From assembly GCA_035533075.1 (NCBI GenBank), contig DATLUO010000085.1, forward strand, positions 1-32,446: a DNA stretch of 32,446 bases, written 5' to 3'. This DNA comes from Pirellulales bacterium. GTDB taxonomy: Bacteria; Planctomycetota; Planctomycetia; Pirellulales; JAICIG01. The notes under the pieces are model-generated. The model ran no database searches. It saw nothing but the letters and a program-made list of their open reading frames with translations, and was not told where the DNA came from. Within the stretch, counting starts at the first letter, position 1. Each line of letters begins with the position of its first letter. Below, piece after piece: positions 16,173-23,492 of the stretch. Made by a program: the position numbers and the translations under genes.

Positions 16173-18851
16173 ATGAGCTTGATCCGCGCGTCGCTGTTGT
16201 CATTCTCCCTGGGCGCGTTGTCGCTCGCCGCCACCAGCGTGGCCCACGCCCAGGCCACCCAGTCCAAAGTCGCCAAACCGGCGGCCAAGCCCGCTGCGGC
16301 CAAGCCCGCTGCCAAGACAGTGGCCGCGATCGATCCGCTCGATTGGCCCACCTGGCGCGGACCGGAGCAAAACGGCATCTCGCGCGAGACCGGCCTGATC
16401 GACCATTGGGACACCGAGGGCGACAACGTGCTCTGGAAAAGCACCGCCCTGGGCAGCCGCTCCACGCCCATCGTGATGCGCGGCAAGCTCTACACCATCT
16501 GCCGCCACGAGCCGGGCACGCCCCGCGAGCAAGAAAAAGTGGTCTGCGCCGACGCCGCCACCGGCGAGATCCTCTGGGAGAACCGCTTCAACGTCTTTCT
16601 CTCCGACGTGCCCAAAGAACGCCTCGGCTGGTCGTGCTGCACGGGCGACCCCGCCACCGGCCGCGTCTATGTGCTGGGCGTCTGCGATTACTTCCAATGC
16701 CTCGATGGCGACACGGGCGAAACGATCTGGTCGCACTCGCTCAGCGAAGAATACGGGTTTTTGAGCACCTATGGCGGCCGCACCAACGTGCCGGTGGTCT
16801 ACGAAGATATGGTCCTGATCAGCGCGGTGGTCATCGGCTGGGGAGAGATGGGCGTGCCCGCCCATCGGTTTGTGGCCTTCGACAAGGCGACGGGCGTGCC
16901 GGTCTGGTTCAACGGCACGCGGCTGCGGCCCGACGACACGACGTACAGCACGCCCGTGCTGACGGTGCTGGGAGGCCAGGCGGCGATGGTGTTCGCTTCA
17001 GGCGACGGCGGCGTGTGGGCGTTTCAGCCCCGCACCGGCCGGCCGCTGTGGAGCTATCAGTTGTCGCTGCGCGGGGTCAACATCACGCCTGTGATTGATG
17101 GCGATACGGTCTATGTGAGCCACAGCGAAGAGAACCCTCCGCCCGATACCTCGATGGGCGCCTTTTGTGCCATCGATGGCACCGCCAACGCCGACCCGGC
17201 CGCCAAGAATATCGACATCACCAAGTCGGGCGGCAAATGGCGCGACAAAGAGATCATGGTCGGCAAGAGCTCGCCGATTCTGGTCGATGAATTCTACGAA
17301 GCGGGCCTCGTCGATCGCCGCATCTATGCGCTCGATGATTCAAACCTGCTTTACATCTTCGACGCCCAGACGGGCAAGCAGATCGGCCGCAAACAGCAAC
17401 TGCTGGGCACCATCACCCGCGCCAGCCCGGTCTATGCCGACGGCAAGATTTACGCCTGCACCACCAGCGCCTGGCACGTTTTAAAGCCGACCAAGAGCGG
17501 CGCGAAGATCACGCATCGGCTCCGCTTCGGCCAGGGCGAAGAGGTCCACGGTTCGCCGATCGTCTCTCACGGCCGCGTTTATCTGCCGACCACCGAGACG
17601 TTGTATTGCCTGGCAGACAAAGACGCCAAGACCGGAGTCGATCAACGCCCCGAGCTGCCCAAGGAAGACGAACTGACCGACAAAGAGCCGGCACACGTGC
17701 AGGTAGTACCGGTCGAGTCGCTGATCGAGCCGGGCGGCGTGGTCGAATACACGGTGCGGCTGTTCAATGCCCGCGGCCAATCGCTGGGCGACGCGAAGGA
17801 AGTGAGCTTTAGCGTCGACGGCGGCGGCACCATCGACGACGACGGGCACTTCACGGCCGACGACAAACACCAGCAGGCCGGCGTGGTGGTGACGGCGCAG
17901 GTGGGCGAGTTGACAGGGACGGCCCGGATTCGCATCGTGCCCCCGCTGCCCTGGAAATACGACTTCGCGAACCAGAAGGTGCCGGTCACCTGGGTTGGTG
18001 CCCGATATCGCCACATCGCCCTCGATTTCGACCTGCTGGAATCGCTGAAAATGCAAGACCAGCGGGCAGGGCAGCTCTACATCTATTTCATGACGGCCTT
18101 CACGAACAGCGGCCAGGAGAAAGCGAGCTTCAACGACCGCACTCCGCGCCGCGCTTGGACCGACTTTCTTCGCTACCTGGAACTGGACGAAAGCGACGTG
18201 ATGAAGACGCTCGCAGGCGCCCAGCAAGAGCTGGAGCCGGCCTTGAAGTTGGTGAAAGAGTCGGGGGCCATCGCCGACTACAAATGGTCGTCGGTCAAGG
18301 GCGACGTTGGCCTTGACGTGGCCAAGGGCAAGCCCGAAAACGAAGGTAGCGACGTAGAGGGCAGTGACGTAAAGGGCAGTGGCGTGATGGTGAAGATCAC
18401 CACCATACCGAAGGGCACCCGCAGCCAATGCTGGATGGGGCCGCCCAAGTTTCACGACTACACGGTCCAGGCCGACGTGCGGGGAGCGATCCGCGACGGC
18501 AAGCAACCCGACGTCGGGCTGATCGCCCAGCGTTACACGCTCGACCTGATGGGCGTGAAGCAGCAACTGCAGATTCGCTCGTGGACCTCGGAGCTGGGGC
18601 GGTTTTCGAAGACGGTGCCGTTCAAGTGGAACTACGACACATGGTACACGATGAAGTTCCAGGCGTCGGTGGAAGAGGGCAAGGCGGTGCTGAAGGGCAA
18701 AGTCTGGCCGCGTGGCGAAGACGAGCCGGAAGAGTGGTCGATCGAGGTGGCCGACGACGCCCCGAACGTGATCGGCAGCCCCGGCCTGTTCGGCAACGCC
18801 AGCGACGCGGAAATCTTTTTGGACAATATCGAAGTCAAGGAAAACAAGTAG
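16173..18851 (+). CDS. Exported PQQ-type beta-propeller protein with Ig-like and C-terminal beta domains
   Basis: An 892-residue protein from the ATG at 16173, which directly precedes a signal peptide (about 1-26, ending VAHA-Q). A repeated AAKPA linker (28-52) leads to a PQQ-like WD-type propeller (about 57-505): WPTWRGPEQNGISRETGL, VVCADAATGEILWENRF, YFQCLDGDTGETIWSHSL, IYALDDSNLLYIFDAQTGKQ. Next is a bacterial Ig-like domain (about 530-610, VSFSVDGGGTIDDDGHFTA). The remaining 280 residues end with a beta-sandwich-like domain (FHDYTVQADVRGAI, PGLFGNASDAEIFLDNIEV). Planctomycetes carry many such propellers; they are usually not proven dehydrogenases and may be scaffolds. Near residue 728 a short tandem (GSDVEGSDVKGSGV) is coded by near-identical 15-base units. 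Confidence 0.85.
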   Translation: MSLIRASLLSFSLGALSLAATSVAHAQATQSKVAKPAAKPAAAKPAAKTVAAIDPLDWPTWRGPEQNGISRETGLIDHWDTEGDNVLWKSTALGSRSTPIVMRGKLYTICRHEPGTPREQEKVVCADAATGEILWENRFNVFLSDVPKERLGWSCCTGDPATGRVYVLGVCDYFQCLDGDTGETIWSHSLSEEYGFLSTYGGRTNVPVVYEDMVLISAVVIGWGEMGVPAHRFVAFDKATGVPVWFNGTRLRPDDTTYSTPVLTVLGGQAAMVFASGDGGVWAFQPRTGRPLWSYQLSLRGVNITPVIDGDTVYVSHSEENPPPDTSMGAFCAIDGTANADPAAKNIDITKSGGKWRDKEIMVGKSSPILVDEFYEAGLVDRRIYALDDSNLLYIFDAQTGKQIGRKQQLLGTITRASPVYADGKIYACTTSAWHVLKPTKSGAKITHRLRFGQGEEVHGSPIVSHGRVYLPTTETLYCLADKDAKTGVDQRPELPKEDELTDKEPAHVQVVPVESLIEPGGVVEYTVRLFNARGQSLGDAKEVSFSVDGGGTIDDDGHFTADDKHQQAGVVVTAQVGELTGTARIRIVPPLPWKYDFANQKVPVTWVGARYRHIALDFDLLESLKMQDQRAGQLYIYFMTAFTNSGQEKASFNDRTPRRAWTDFLRYLELDESDVMKTLAGAQQELEPALKLVKESGAIADYKWSSVKGDVGLDVAKGKPENEGSDVEGSDVKGSGVMVKITTIPKGTRSQCWMGPPKFHDYTVQADVRGAIRDGKQPDVGLIAQRYTLDLMGVKQQLQIRSWTSELGRFSKTVPFKWNYDTWYTMKFQASVEEGKAVLKGKVWPRGEDEPEEWSIEVADDAPNVIGSPGLFGNASDAEIFLDNIEVKENK
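18348..18386 (+). repeat. In-frame 15-base tandem repeat inside the propeller gene
   Basis: Three successive units approximate GGTAGCGACGTAGAG, GGCAGTGACGTAAAG and GGCAGTGGCGTGATG and encode GSDVE, GSDVK and GSGVM. This looks like recent slippage in a surface linker. Confidence 0.6.
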
Positions 18852-18852
18852 G

Positions 18853-19176
18853 GTGCAGATGTTCGTGCTGGATGTGTTGCACCATGACGCGGTCGAGCAG
18901 GTCTCATCCATCGTACGGCTATTGAACGACACCAGCGGTTGCGTGGGCTGGCGCGAATTCTGGCCGCGCGATTTCACAACCACGGAGGTGGTCTCGGCTC
19001 TGGTTGCTTTGGAACATGACGGCCACGTGAGAGCGCTGCGCGAACGCTCAGCCGGAGACGACCTGCTCGCCGTCCCGTCGGGCCAGCCCGACGCTTCCGC
19101 TTGCGAAGAAATCTGGTTTGCACTAACCGAGGACGGTCGCCGTCTGTTGGACGAATGGGATCCGCCTCGAAATTAG
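18853..19176 (+). CDS. Small winged-helix-like hypothetical protein
   Basis: A 107-residue protein starting at the GTG at 18853 (or the ATG at 18859), 1 base after the stop of the upstream propeller gene. It is not recognised as a named family. The layout is HDAVEQVSSIVRLLNDTSGC (helix), TTTEVVSALVALEHDGHVRA (helix-turn-helix-like), then EEIWFALTEDGRRLLDEWDP. 'F-LTEDGR-LL-EW' resembles the wing and last helix of winged-helix regulators. DNA binding is not certain. The tight spacing to the propeller gene and the second propeller gene 34 bp downstream suggest a three-gene unit. Confidence 0.6.
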   Translation: MQMFVLDVLHHDAVEQVSSIVRLLNDTSGCVGWREFWPRDFTTTEVVSALVALEHDGHVRALRERSAGDDLLAVPSGQPDASACEEIWFALTEDGRRLLDEWDPPRN

Positions 19177-19210
19177 CCTTTGGCAATTGTTTTACTCACG
19201 AGAAAAAAAC

Positions 19211-21259
19211 ATGCTCTGCATAAACCGTCTCAGTTCCGTCGCGCTGCTGTTAGCCGCGGCCATCGTGGCATCGTCGCAACTGGCTTGTTCTGAAAACAAG
19301 GCTCCGCCGGCTCAACCGAACGCCGCGGCGAAGAACGATCTCACTCCGCCCAAGGTCGAAACGTCGACGGAAACCACGCCGACCAGGGAAGAGAAAGAGC
19401 CGGCTGCTGACATGCCGGCGGAAAGCACAACGGAGCCGGCGGCCACCGAAGAAAAGCCGGCGAGCGAAACTCCGAAGGAAGAACCCGCCGAAGAGAAGCC
19501 CGCGGCCAGCGAGAAGTCGCCGCAGACAAGCAAGAGCGAAAGACCCGCCGCCAAGACGGCCAAGGCCGAAGAGCCAGGCGGATTGACCACCGAGTGGAAC
19601 CAGTGGGGCGGTTCGCCCATTCGCAATAACACGCCCGTGGCCAGCAACGTTCCGACCGAGTGGAACGTCGGCGAGTTCGACAGCCAGACGGGCGAGTGGC
19701 AGCGCGACAGCGCGCAAAACATCAAGTGGGTTGCCCGGCTGGGGAGCCAAAGCTACGGCAACCCGGTCATCGCCGACGGCAAGGTGTTTGTCGGCACCAA
19801 CAACGGAGCGGCTTACCTCGAACGATACCCGGCCAGCGTCGATCTGGGTTGCCTGCTGTGCTTCAGTGAAGACGACGGGCATTTCCTCTGGCAGCATTCC
19901 AGCGAGAAGCTGCCCACCGGCCGCGTCCACGATTGGCCGCAGCAGGGCATCTGCTGTGCGCCGTTGGTGGAAGGCCAGCGGCTGTGGTTCGTCACCAGCC
20001 GCGGCGAAGTCGCCTGCCTCGACACCGAAGGTTTTCAGGACGACGAAAACGACGGCCCCTTCAAGGGCGAGGCGAACGAAAACAAAGACGAGGCCGACGT
20101 GGTCTGGTATCTCGACATGATGAAGGAACTGGGCGTCTCGCAACACAACATGTGTAGTTGCTCGGTGACGTCCGCGGGCGATCTGCTGTTCGTCAACACG
20201 TCGAACGGCGTCGATGAAGGGCACACCAACATTCCCGCGCCCCAGGCGCCGAGCTTCCTCTGCCTCGACAAGAACACCGGCGAGGTGCTCTGGTCGGACA
20301 ATTCGCCGGGCGAGAACATTCTGCACGGACAATGGTCGTCGCCCTCTTACGCGGTGATCGACGGCGTGCCGCAGGTGCTGTTCGGCGGCGGCGACGGCTG
20401 GCTGCGCAGCTTCCGCGGCGAGGCGACCGATGACGGCAAGCCCGAGTTGCTCTGGGAGTTCGACTGCAATCCCAAGATCGCCAAGTACAGCGTGAGCGGA
20501 CGCAGCACGCGCAACCACATCATCGGCACGCCGGTGATCTTTGACGACCTGGTCTACATCGCCGTGGGCGAAGACCCCGAACACGGCGAAGGCAACGGGC
20601 ATCTGTGGTGCATCGATCCCACCAAGCGCGGCGACGTGAGCAGCGAGTTGGCCGTGAAGGTCGACGACCGCAAGCACGTGCTGCCCAAGCGGCGGTTGCA
20701 GGCCGTCATTCCTGAAGACGGCGAGGTGGCCATCGACAATCCGAATTCGGCCGCCGTCTGGCACTATGCCGAGTACGACTGGAACGGCGACGGCAAGATC
20801 GCCGACTTCGAGGAGAAGATGCACCGCACCTGCGGCACGGTGGCGATCAAAGACGGCCTGCTGTTCATCCCTGATTTCAGCGGGCTGTTCCACTGCCTCG
20901 ACGCCAAGACCGGCAAAGTCAACTGGACGCACGACCTGTTCGCGGCCACCTGGGGTTCGGCCATGATCCTGGGCGACAAGGTCTATGTGGGCGACGAGGA
21001 AGGGAAGATTTCGATCTTCGGCTTATCGGCCGACCCGGTGGTGGCCATGAAGAAGAAGGAGAAGGACAACGAGGAAGATCCGGACGAGTACGAGCCGCTG
21101 GCGCAGATCGAGATGGGCAACGCGGTCTACAGCACGCCGGTCGTGGCTAAGAACGTGCTTTACATCTCGAACAAGTCGCACTTGTTCGCCATCGCCAAGC
21201 CGGGCGAGGGCGAGCAGGCCAACGCGGCGCCGCCGGCCGCGGAAGTTGCCGGCAAGTAA
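19211..21259 (+). CDS. Exported PQQ-type beta-propeller protein with an EF-hand loop
   Basis: A 682-residue protein from the ATG at 19211 (an upstream TTG at 19187 is less likely). The N-terminus (RLSSVALLLAAAIVASSQLA, then C) looks like a lipoprotein signal with a weak lipobox. A long Pro/Ala/Glu/Lys-rich spacer (about 30-130) is typical for crossing or extending from the envelope. The propeller follows: WNQWGGSPIRNNTPVAS, KWVARLGSQSYGNPVIADGK, FLCLDKNTGEVLWSDNSPGE, FHCLDAKTGKVNWTHDLF. At residues 523-534 the loop DWNGDGKIADFE fits a canonical calcium-binding EF-hand (D1, N3, D5, G6, I8, E12). It shares fold and context with the propeller at 16173-18851 but is clearly diverged. A GCGGTGGCTGGGGCAG repeat begins 5 bases after the stop. 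Confidence 0.85.
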   Translation: MLCINRLSSVALLLAAAIVASSQLACSENKAPPAQPNAAAKNDLTPPKVETSTETTPTREEKEPAADMPAESTTEPAATEEKPASETPKEEPAEEKPAASEKSPQTSKSERPAAKTAKAEEPGGLTTEWNQWGGSPIRNNTPVASNVPTEWNVGEFDSQTGEWQRDSAQNIKWVARLGSQSYGNPVIADGKVFVGTNNGAAYLERYPASVDLGCLLCFSEDDGHFLWQHSSEKLPTGRVHDWPQQGICCAPLVEGQRLWFVTSRGEVACLDTEGFQDDENDGPFKGEANENKDEADVVWYLDMMKELGVSQHNMCSCSVTSAGDLLFVNTSNGVDEGHTNIPAPQAPSFLCLDKNTGEVLWSDNSPGENILHGQWSSPSYAVIDGVPQVLFGGGDGWLRSFRGEATDDGKPELLWEFDCNPKIAKYSVSGRSTRNHIIGTPVIFDDLVYIAVGEDPEHGEGNGHLWCIDPTKRGDVSSELAVKVDDRKHVLPKRRLQAVIPEDGEVAIDNPNSAAVWHYAEYDWNGDGKIADFEEKMHRTCGTVAIKDGLLFIPDFSGLFHCLDAKTGKVNWTHDLFAATWGSAMILGDKVYVGDEEGKISIFGLSADPVVAMKKKEKDNEEDPDEYEPLAQIEMGNAVYSTPVVAKNVLYISNKSHLFAIAKPGEGEQANAAPPAAEVAGK

Positions 21260-21264
21260 AACAT

Positions 21265-21289
21265 GCGGTGGCTGGGGCAGAAGCTGGCC
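21265..21289 (+). repeat. GCGGTGGCTGGGGCAG-type dispersed repeat
   Basis: GCGGTGGCTGGGGCAGAAGC followed by TGGCC lies just after the propeller stop codon. The same unit forms both inner arms of the inverted-repeat element at 25205-25432, and a partial copy (CTCTGCCCCAGCCACC) lies at about 8015-8030. Confidence 0.7.
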
Positions 21290-21401
21290 GAGTTGGATCC
21301 GTCACTTCCGCAAGGCGAAGTCGGCCAGCGATGCCACGGTCGGCGATCTCCCGGGAGCCGGCATACCTTCTTCCTCGCTTTTTACCCAAGTAGGACACAG
21401 C

Positions 21402-21776
21402 ATGACCAAGCGAGTTCTGGACGTCGGGCAGTGCAGCGTCGACCACGCCGCCATTCGGCGGCTGATCGAAGGCCAGTTCGGCGCCCAGATGGTGCAGTCG
21501 CAGGGCATCGACGACACGCTGAAGCGGCTGGCTGACGAGCGGTTCGACTTGGTGTTGGTCAACCGCAAGCTCGACGCCGATTACAGCGACGGCCTGAATG
21601 TGATTCGCGCCATCAAGGCCGAAGCGTCGTTATCGTGTACGCCGGTGATGCTGGTGAGCAACTATCCCGACGCGCAGGAAGCGGCGGTTGCCGCGGGCGC
21701 CGTGCCCGGCTTCGGCAAAGCGGAGCTGGACCAGCCGGCCACGCGTGAAAAGCTGCGGCCACACTTGTCTTCGTGA
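21402..21776 (+). CDS. Stand-alone pseudo-receiver (CheY-like) domain
   Basis: A 124-residue protein from the ATG at 21402; the frame is open further upstream, but that part overlaps a repeat. The CheY-like layout is clear: KRVLDVGQCSVDHAAIRRLI (beta1-alpha1), FDLVLVNRKLD (beta3), PVMLVSNYPDAQEAAVAAGA (beta4-alpha4), VPGFGKAELD (beta5). The Asp that would be phosphorylated is Asn54, and the acidic Mg-binding pair after beta1 is replaced by Gly9-Gln10. Ser86 and Lys106 keep the switch-Ser/Thr and Lys positions. It should therefore be unable to accept a phosphate in the normal way and probably works as a protein-binding module. No histidine kinase is nearby. Confidence 0.75.
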   Translation: MTKRVLDVGQCSVDHAAIRRLIEGQFGAQMVQSQGIDDTLKRLADERFDLVLVNRKLDADYSDGLNVIRAIKAEASLSCTPVMLVSNYPDAQEAAVAAGAVPGFGKAELDQPATREKLRPHLSS

Positions 21777-21848
21777 CCCGTTTGTAGGGGTTCCTTGGCA
21801 CATCCGAACTGGGTGCGCGATCCGGCGATTCAATGATGTGAGGCTCGA

Positions 21849-22160
21849 ATGGCGATCTTGCAAGAGCTGGAAAAAGAGTTCTCGACCCGCGCGATGGAAC
21901 GTCACGGAGTGGTGCTGATGCGCCCTGCCGGCGCGATGGAGTACGTTGCACGTTGCGCCGAGCACAGCATCGAGGTGCTCGGCATCGACGGCTTTCGTGT
22001 GGACGGCGACCAAATTCAGCCGCTTATGGAGCACAGCATTGACTTAAGCCTGTCGCCTCGGCCAACGAGCGAACAAATCGGTAGCCACGAGCAGGCGGTC
22101 GAGTTCTTAAAGGCACACGGCGGATCCGATCTTTGGTTCGAGATCGTCGTAGACGCGTAG
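21849..22160 (+). CDS. Small hypothetical protein
   Basis: A 103-residue soluble protein: MAILQELEKEFSTRAMERHG, then LMRPAGAMEYVARCAEHSIE, VLGIDGFRVDGDQIQPLMEH and AVEFLKAHGGSDLWFEIVVD. The phrase 'I-VLGIDGFR-DGD-I-P' recalls small immunity-like proteins often seen alone in planctomycete genomes, but I cannot assign a function. There is no signal peptide or TM segment. It starts 72 bp after the pseudo-receiver gene and may share its message. Confidence 0.6.
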   Translation: MAILQELEKEFSTRAMERHGVVLMRPAGAMEYVARCAEHSIEVLGIDGFRVDGDQIQPLMEHSIDLSLSPRPTSEQIGSHEQAVEFLKAHGGSDLWFEIVVDA

Positions 22161-22245
22161 CCGATCCTTCGATCAGCGCGGTAATCGGGTAAATCGGCAT
22201 TCGGCGCACCGATAGCAGTAAGGGAGGACCGAGCGACTCAGCCGC

Positions 22246-22374
22246 TCACTCTTGTTCCTCAACTCTCCTGCCCAGATTCAGTGATCGCCAGTCGCTCTTC
22301 ATCCATTCGCATATCTCATCGTAAGTGCGGCAGAAAACTTGATGCTGGTGCCCGACCGGATCAAAAGCGACGGT
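22246..22374 (-). pseudogene. C-terminal remnant of an unidentified gene
   Basis: On the minus strand a 42-codon stretch reads TVAFDPVGHQHQVFCRTYDE, then ICEWMKSDWRSLNLGRRVEE and QE, ending with TGA (22246-22248). An in-frame stop lies just before it and no ATG, GTG or TTG starts it, so the N-terminus is missing. The residues look protein-like (aromatic and charged, 'FDP-G-QHQVF--YDEI-EWM'), reminiscent of SUKH/SMI1-type proteins, but this is weak. It lies downstream of the minus-strand co-chaperone-like gene. Confidence 0.35.
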
Positions 22375-22424
22375 TCATGTCCGCATTATACGCCCCGCCG
22401 GCTGGCGGTTCCAGGCAGATGTCG

Positions 22425-23468
22425 TCAGACGGGACGCTTGAGCTCCGTCACGACGAACGTCGCGCCGACCACGACCAGGCCGACGATCATCGCATAGAAC
22501 ACCGACTTGGCAAAGCCCCATTTCAAGGCGTGGCCGGTGATGGCCGCGATGACCATCGTGCCCATCACGCTGAAGTTGAAGGCGATGAACATCGCCATGC
22601 GCTGCTGCTTCTTGCGCGCGGCCTTGTCGATCGGAGGGGCTTTGACCGCCGGCTTGGCGGACGTCTTGGCAGCCGCGGGAGTCGCCGCGGGTGCCGCCGC
22701 CTCGACGGGCCGCGCCGGCCCGCTCGCTTGCTCGGCTGCCGCCGCTTCGCGCGAATAGTGCTTGCCGATGACCTGGTTGACGTCGCCCGGCGTCACCAAC
22801 ACCAGCCGCACCGGCATGCCAAACCGCAGACGCAGCAAGTCTTCGATTTCCGGAGGAAGCAGATGAGGCGCCATCATCAGCACCCGTCCGTCGGCCACCA
22901 TCAGCGGCACGCACGACTGCTGGCGGGCCGTGAGGGCGGGCACCTTGGGCAACAGCGATTCGTCGATCTCGGCGTCGGACAGTTCGATAAACGGCAGCCC
23001 GATCGATTCGGCGTACACCGGCATGACTTGCTCGGCCGGCGCGGAGCGTTGCTGCAAGAGGGCGTCGCGCACTTCGACGCCGATGGTTTTCGACAGCCGA
23101 CGGGCTTTCTCGAGTTGCTCGGCGGTCACGACCTTGCGGGCCACCAACAGCTCTTCGAAGGTCTTGGCCTTGCCCGCCGAGGCCGCCGCGGCCCGGCCGA
23201 GCGAAGTGTCGTACTCCGTCTTGCGCACGTTGTCGGTCAGGCAGAGCATCGCCTGGCACAGCTCGTTCAGCAGGGCCTGCGACTGCGGCCCGTATTCGCC
23301 GGACGCGTACTTGCGCACGTGAGCATTCAGTTTGCGATAGCTGGCGCGGACCGCGTTCGCATCGTCCTCGAACAGCTTCAGGCCCAGAAGCTGGTAATGG
23401 TTGAGCGGACGGGCCGTTTCTTGGATGCCCAACCAGTCGCGATAGACGTCGATTTGCGTGCTGCTCAT
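22425..23468 (-). CDS. Membrane-anchored J-like/MshEN protein, putative Hsp70 partner
   Basis: A 347-residue protein starting 24 bp after the Hsp70 stop. Residues 20-92 resemble a J domain: LNHYQLLGLKLFEDDANAVR, then SYRKLNAHVRKYA and DNVRKTEYD. The HPD tripeptide needed to stimulate Hsp70 is absent; the aligned stretch reads R52-K53-Y54. Residues 103-240 match an MshEN domain (FEELLVARKVVTAEQLEKAR, IGLPFIELSDAEIDESLLPK, VPLMVADGRVLMMA), a module that binds cyclic di-GMP in some type II and IV secretion ATPases. An Ala/Pro/Lys linker (241-285) leads to two TM helices (about 291-312 and 321-341), so the domains face the cytoplasm. Operon pairing suggests it recruits the Hsp70 to the membrane. 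Confidence 0.75.
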   Translation of the reverse strand: MSSTQIDVYRDWLGIQETARPLNHYQLLGLKLFEDDANAVRASYRKLNAHVRKYASGEYGPQSQALLNELCQAMLCLTDNVRKTEYDTSLGRAAAASAGKAKTFEELLVARKVVTAEQLEKARRLSKTIGVEVRDALLQQRSAPAEQVMPVYAESIGLPFIELSDAEIDESLLPKVPALTARQQSCVPLMVADGRVLMMAPHLLPPEIEDLLRLRFGMPVRLVLVTPGDVNQVIGKHYSREAAAAEQASGPARPVEAAAPAATPAAAKTSAKPAVKAPPIDKAARKKQQRMAMFIAFNFSVMGTMVIAAITGHALKWGFAKSVFYAMIVGLVVVGATFVVTELKRPV

Positions 23469-23492
23469 TTCGTCCCCTTATCGGACAGCCGT

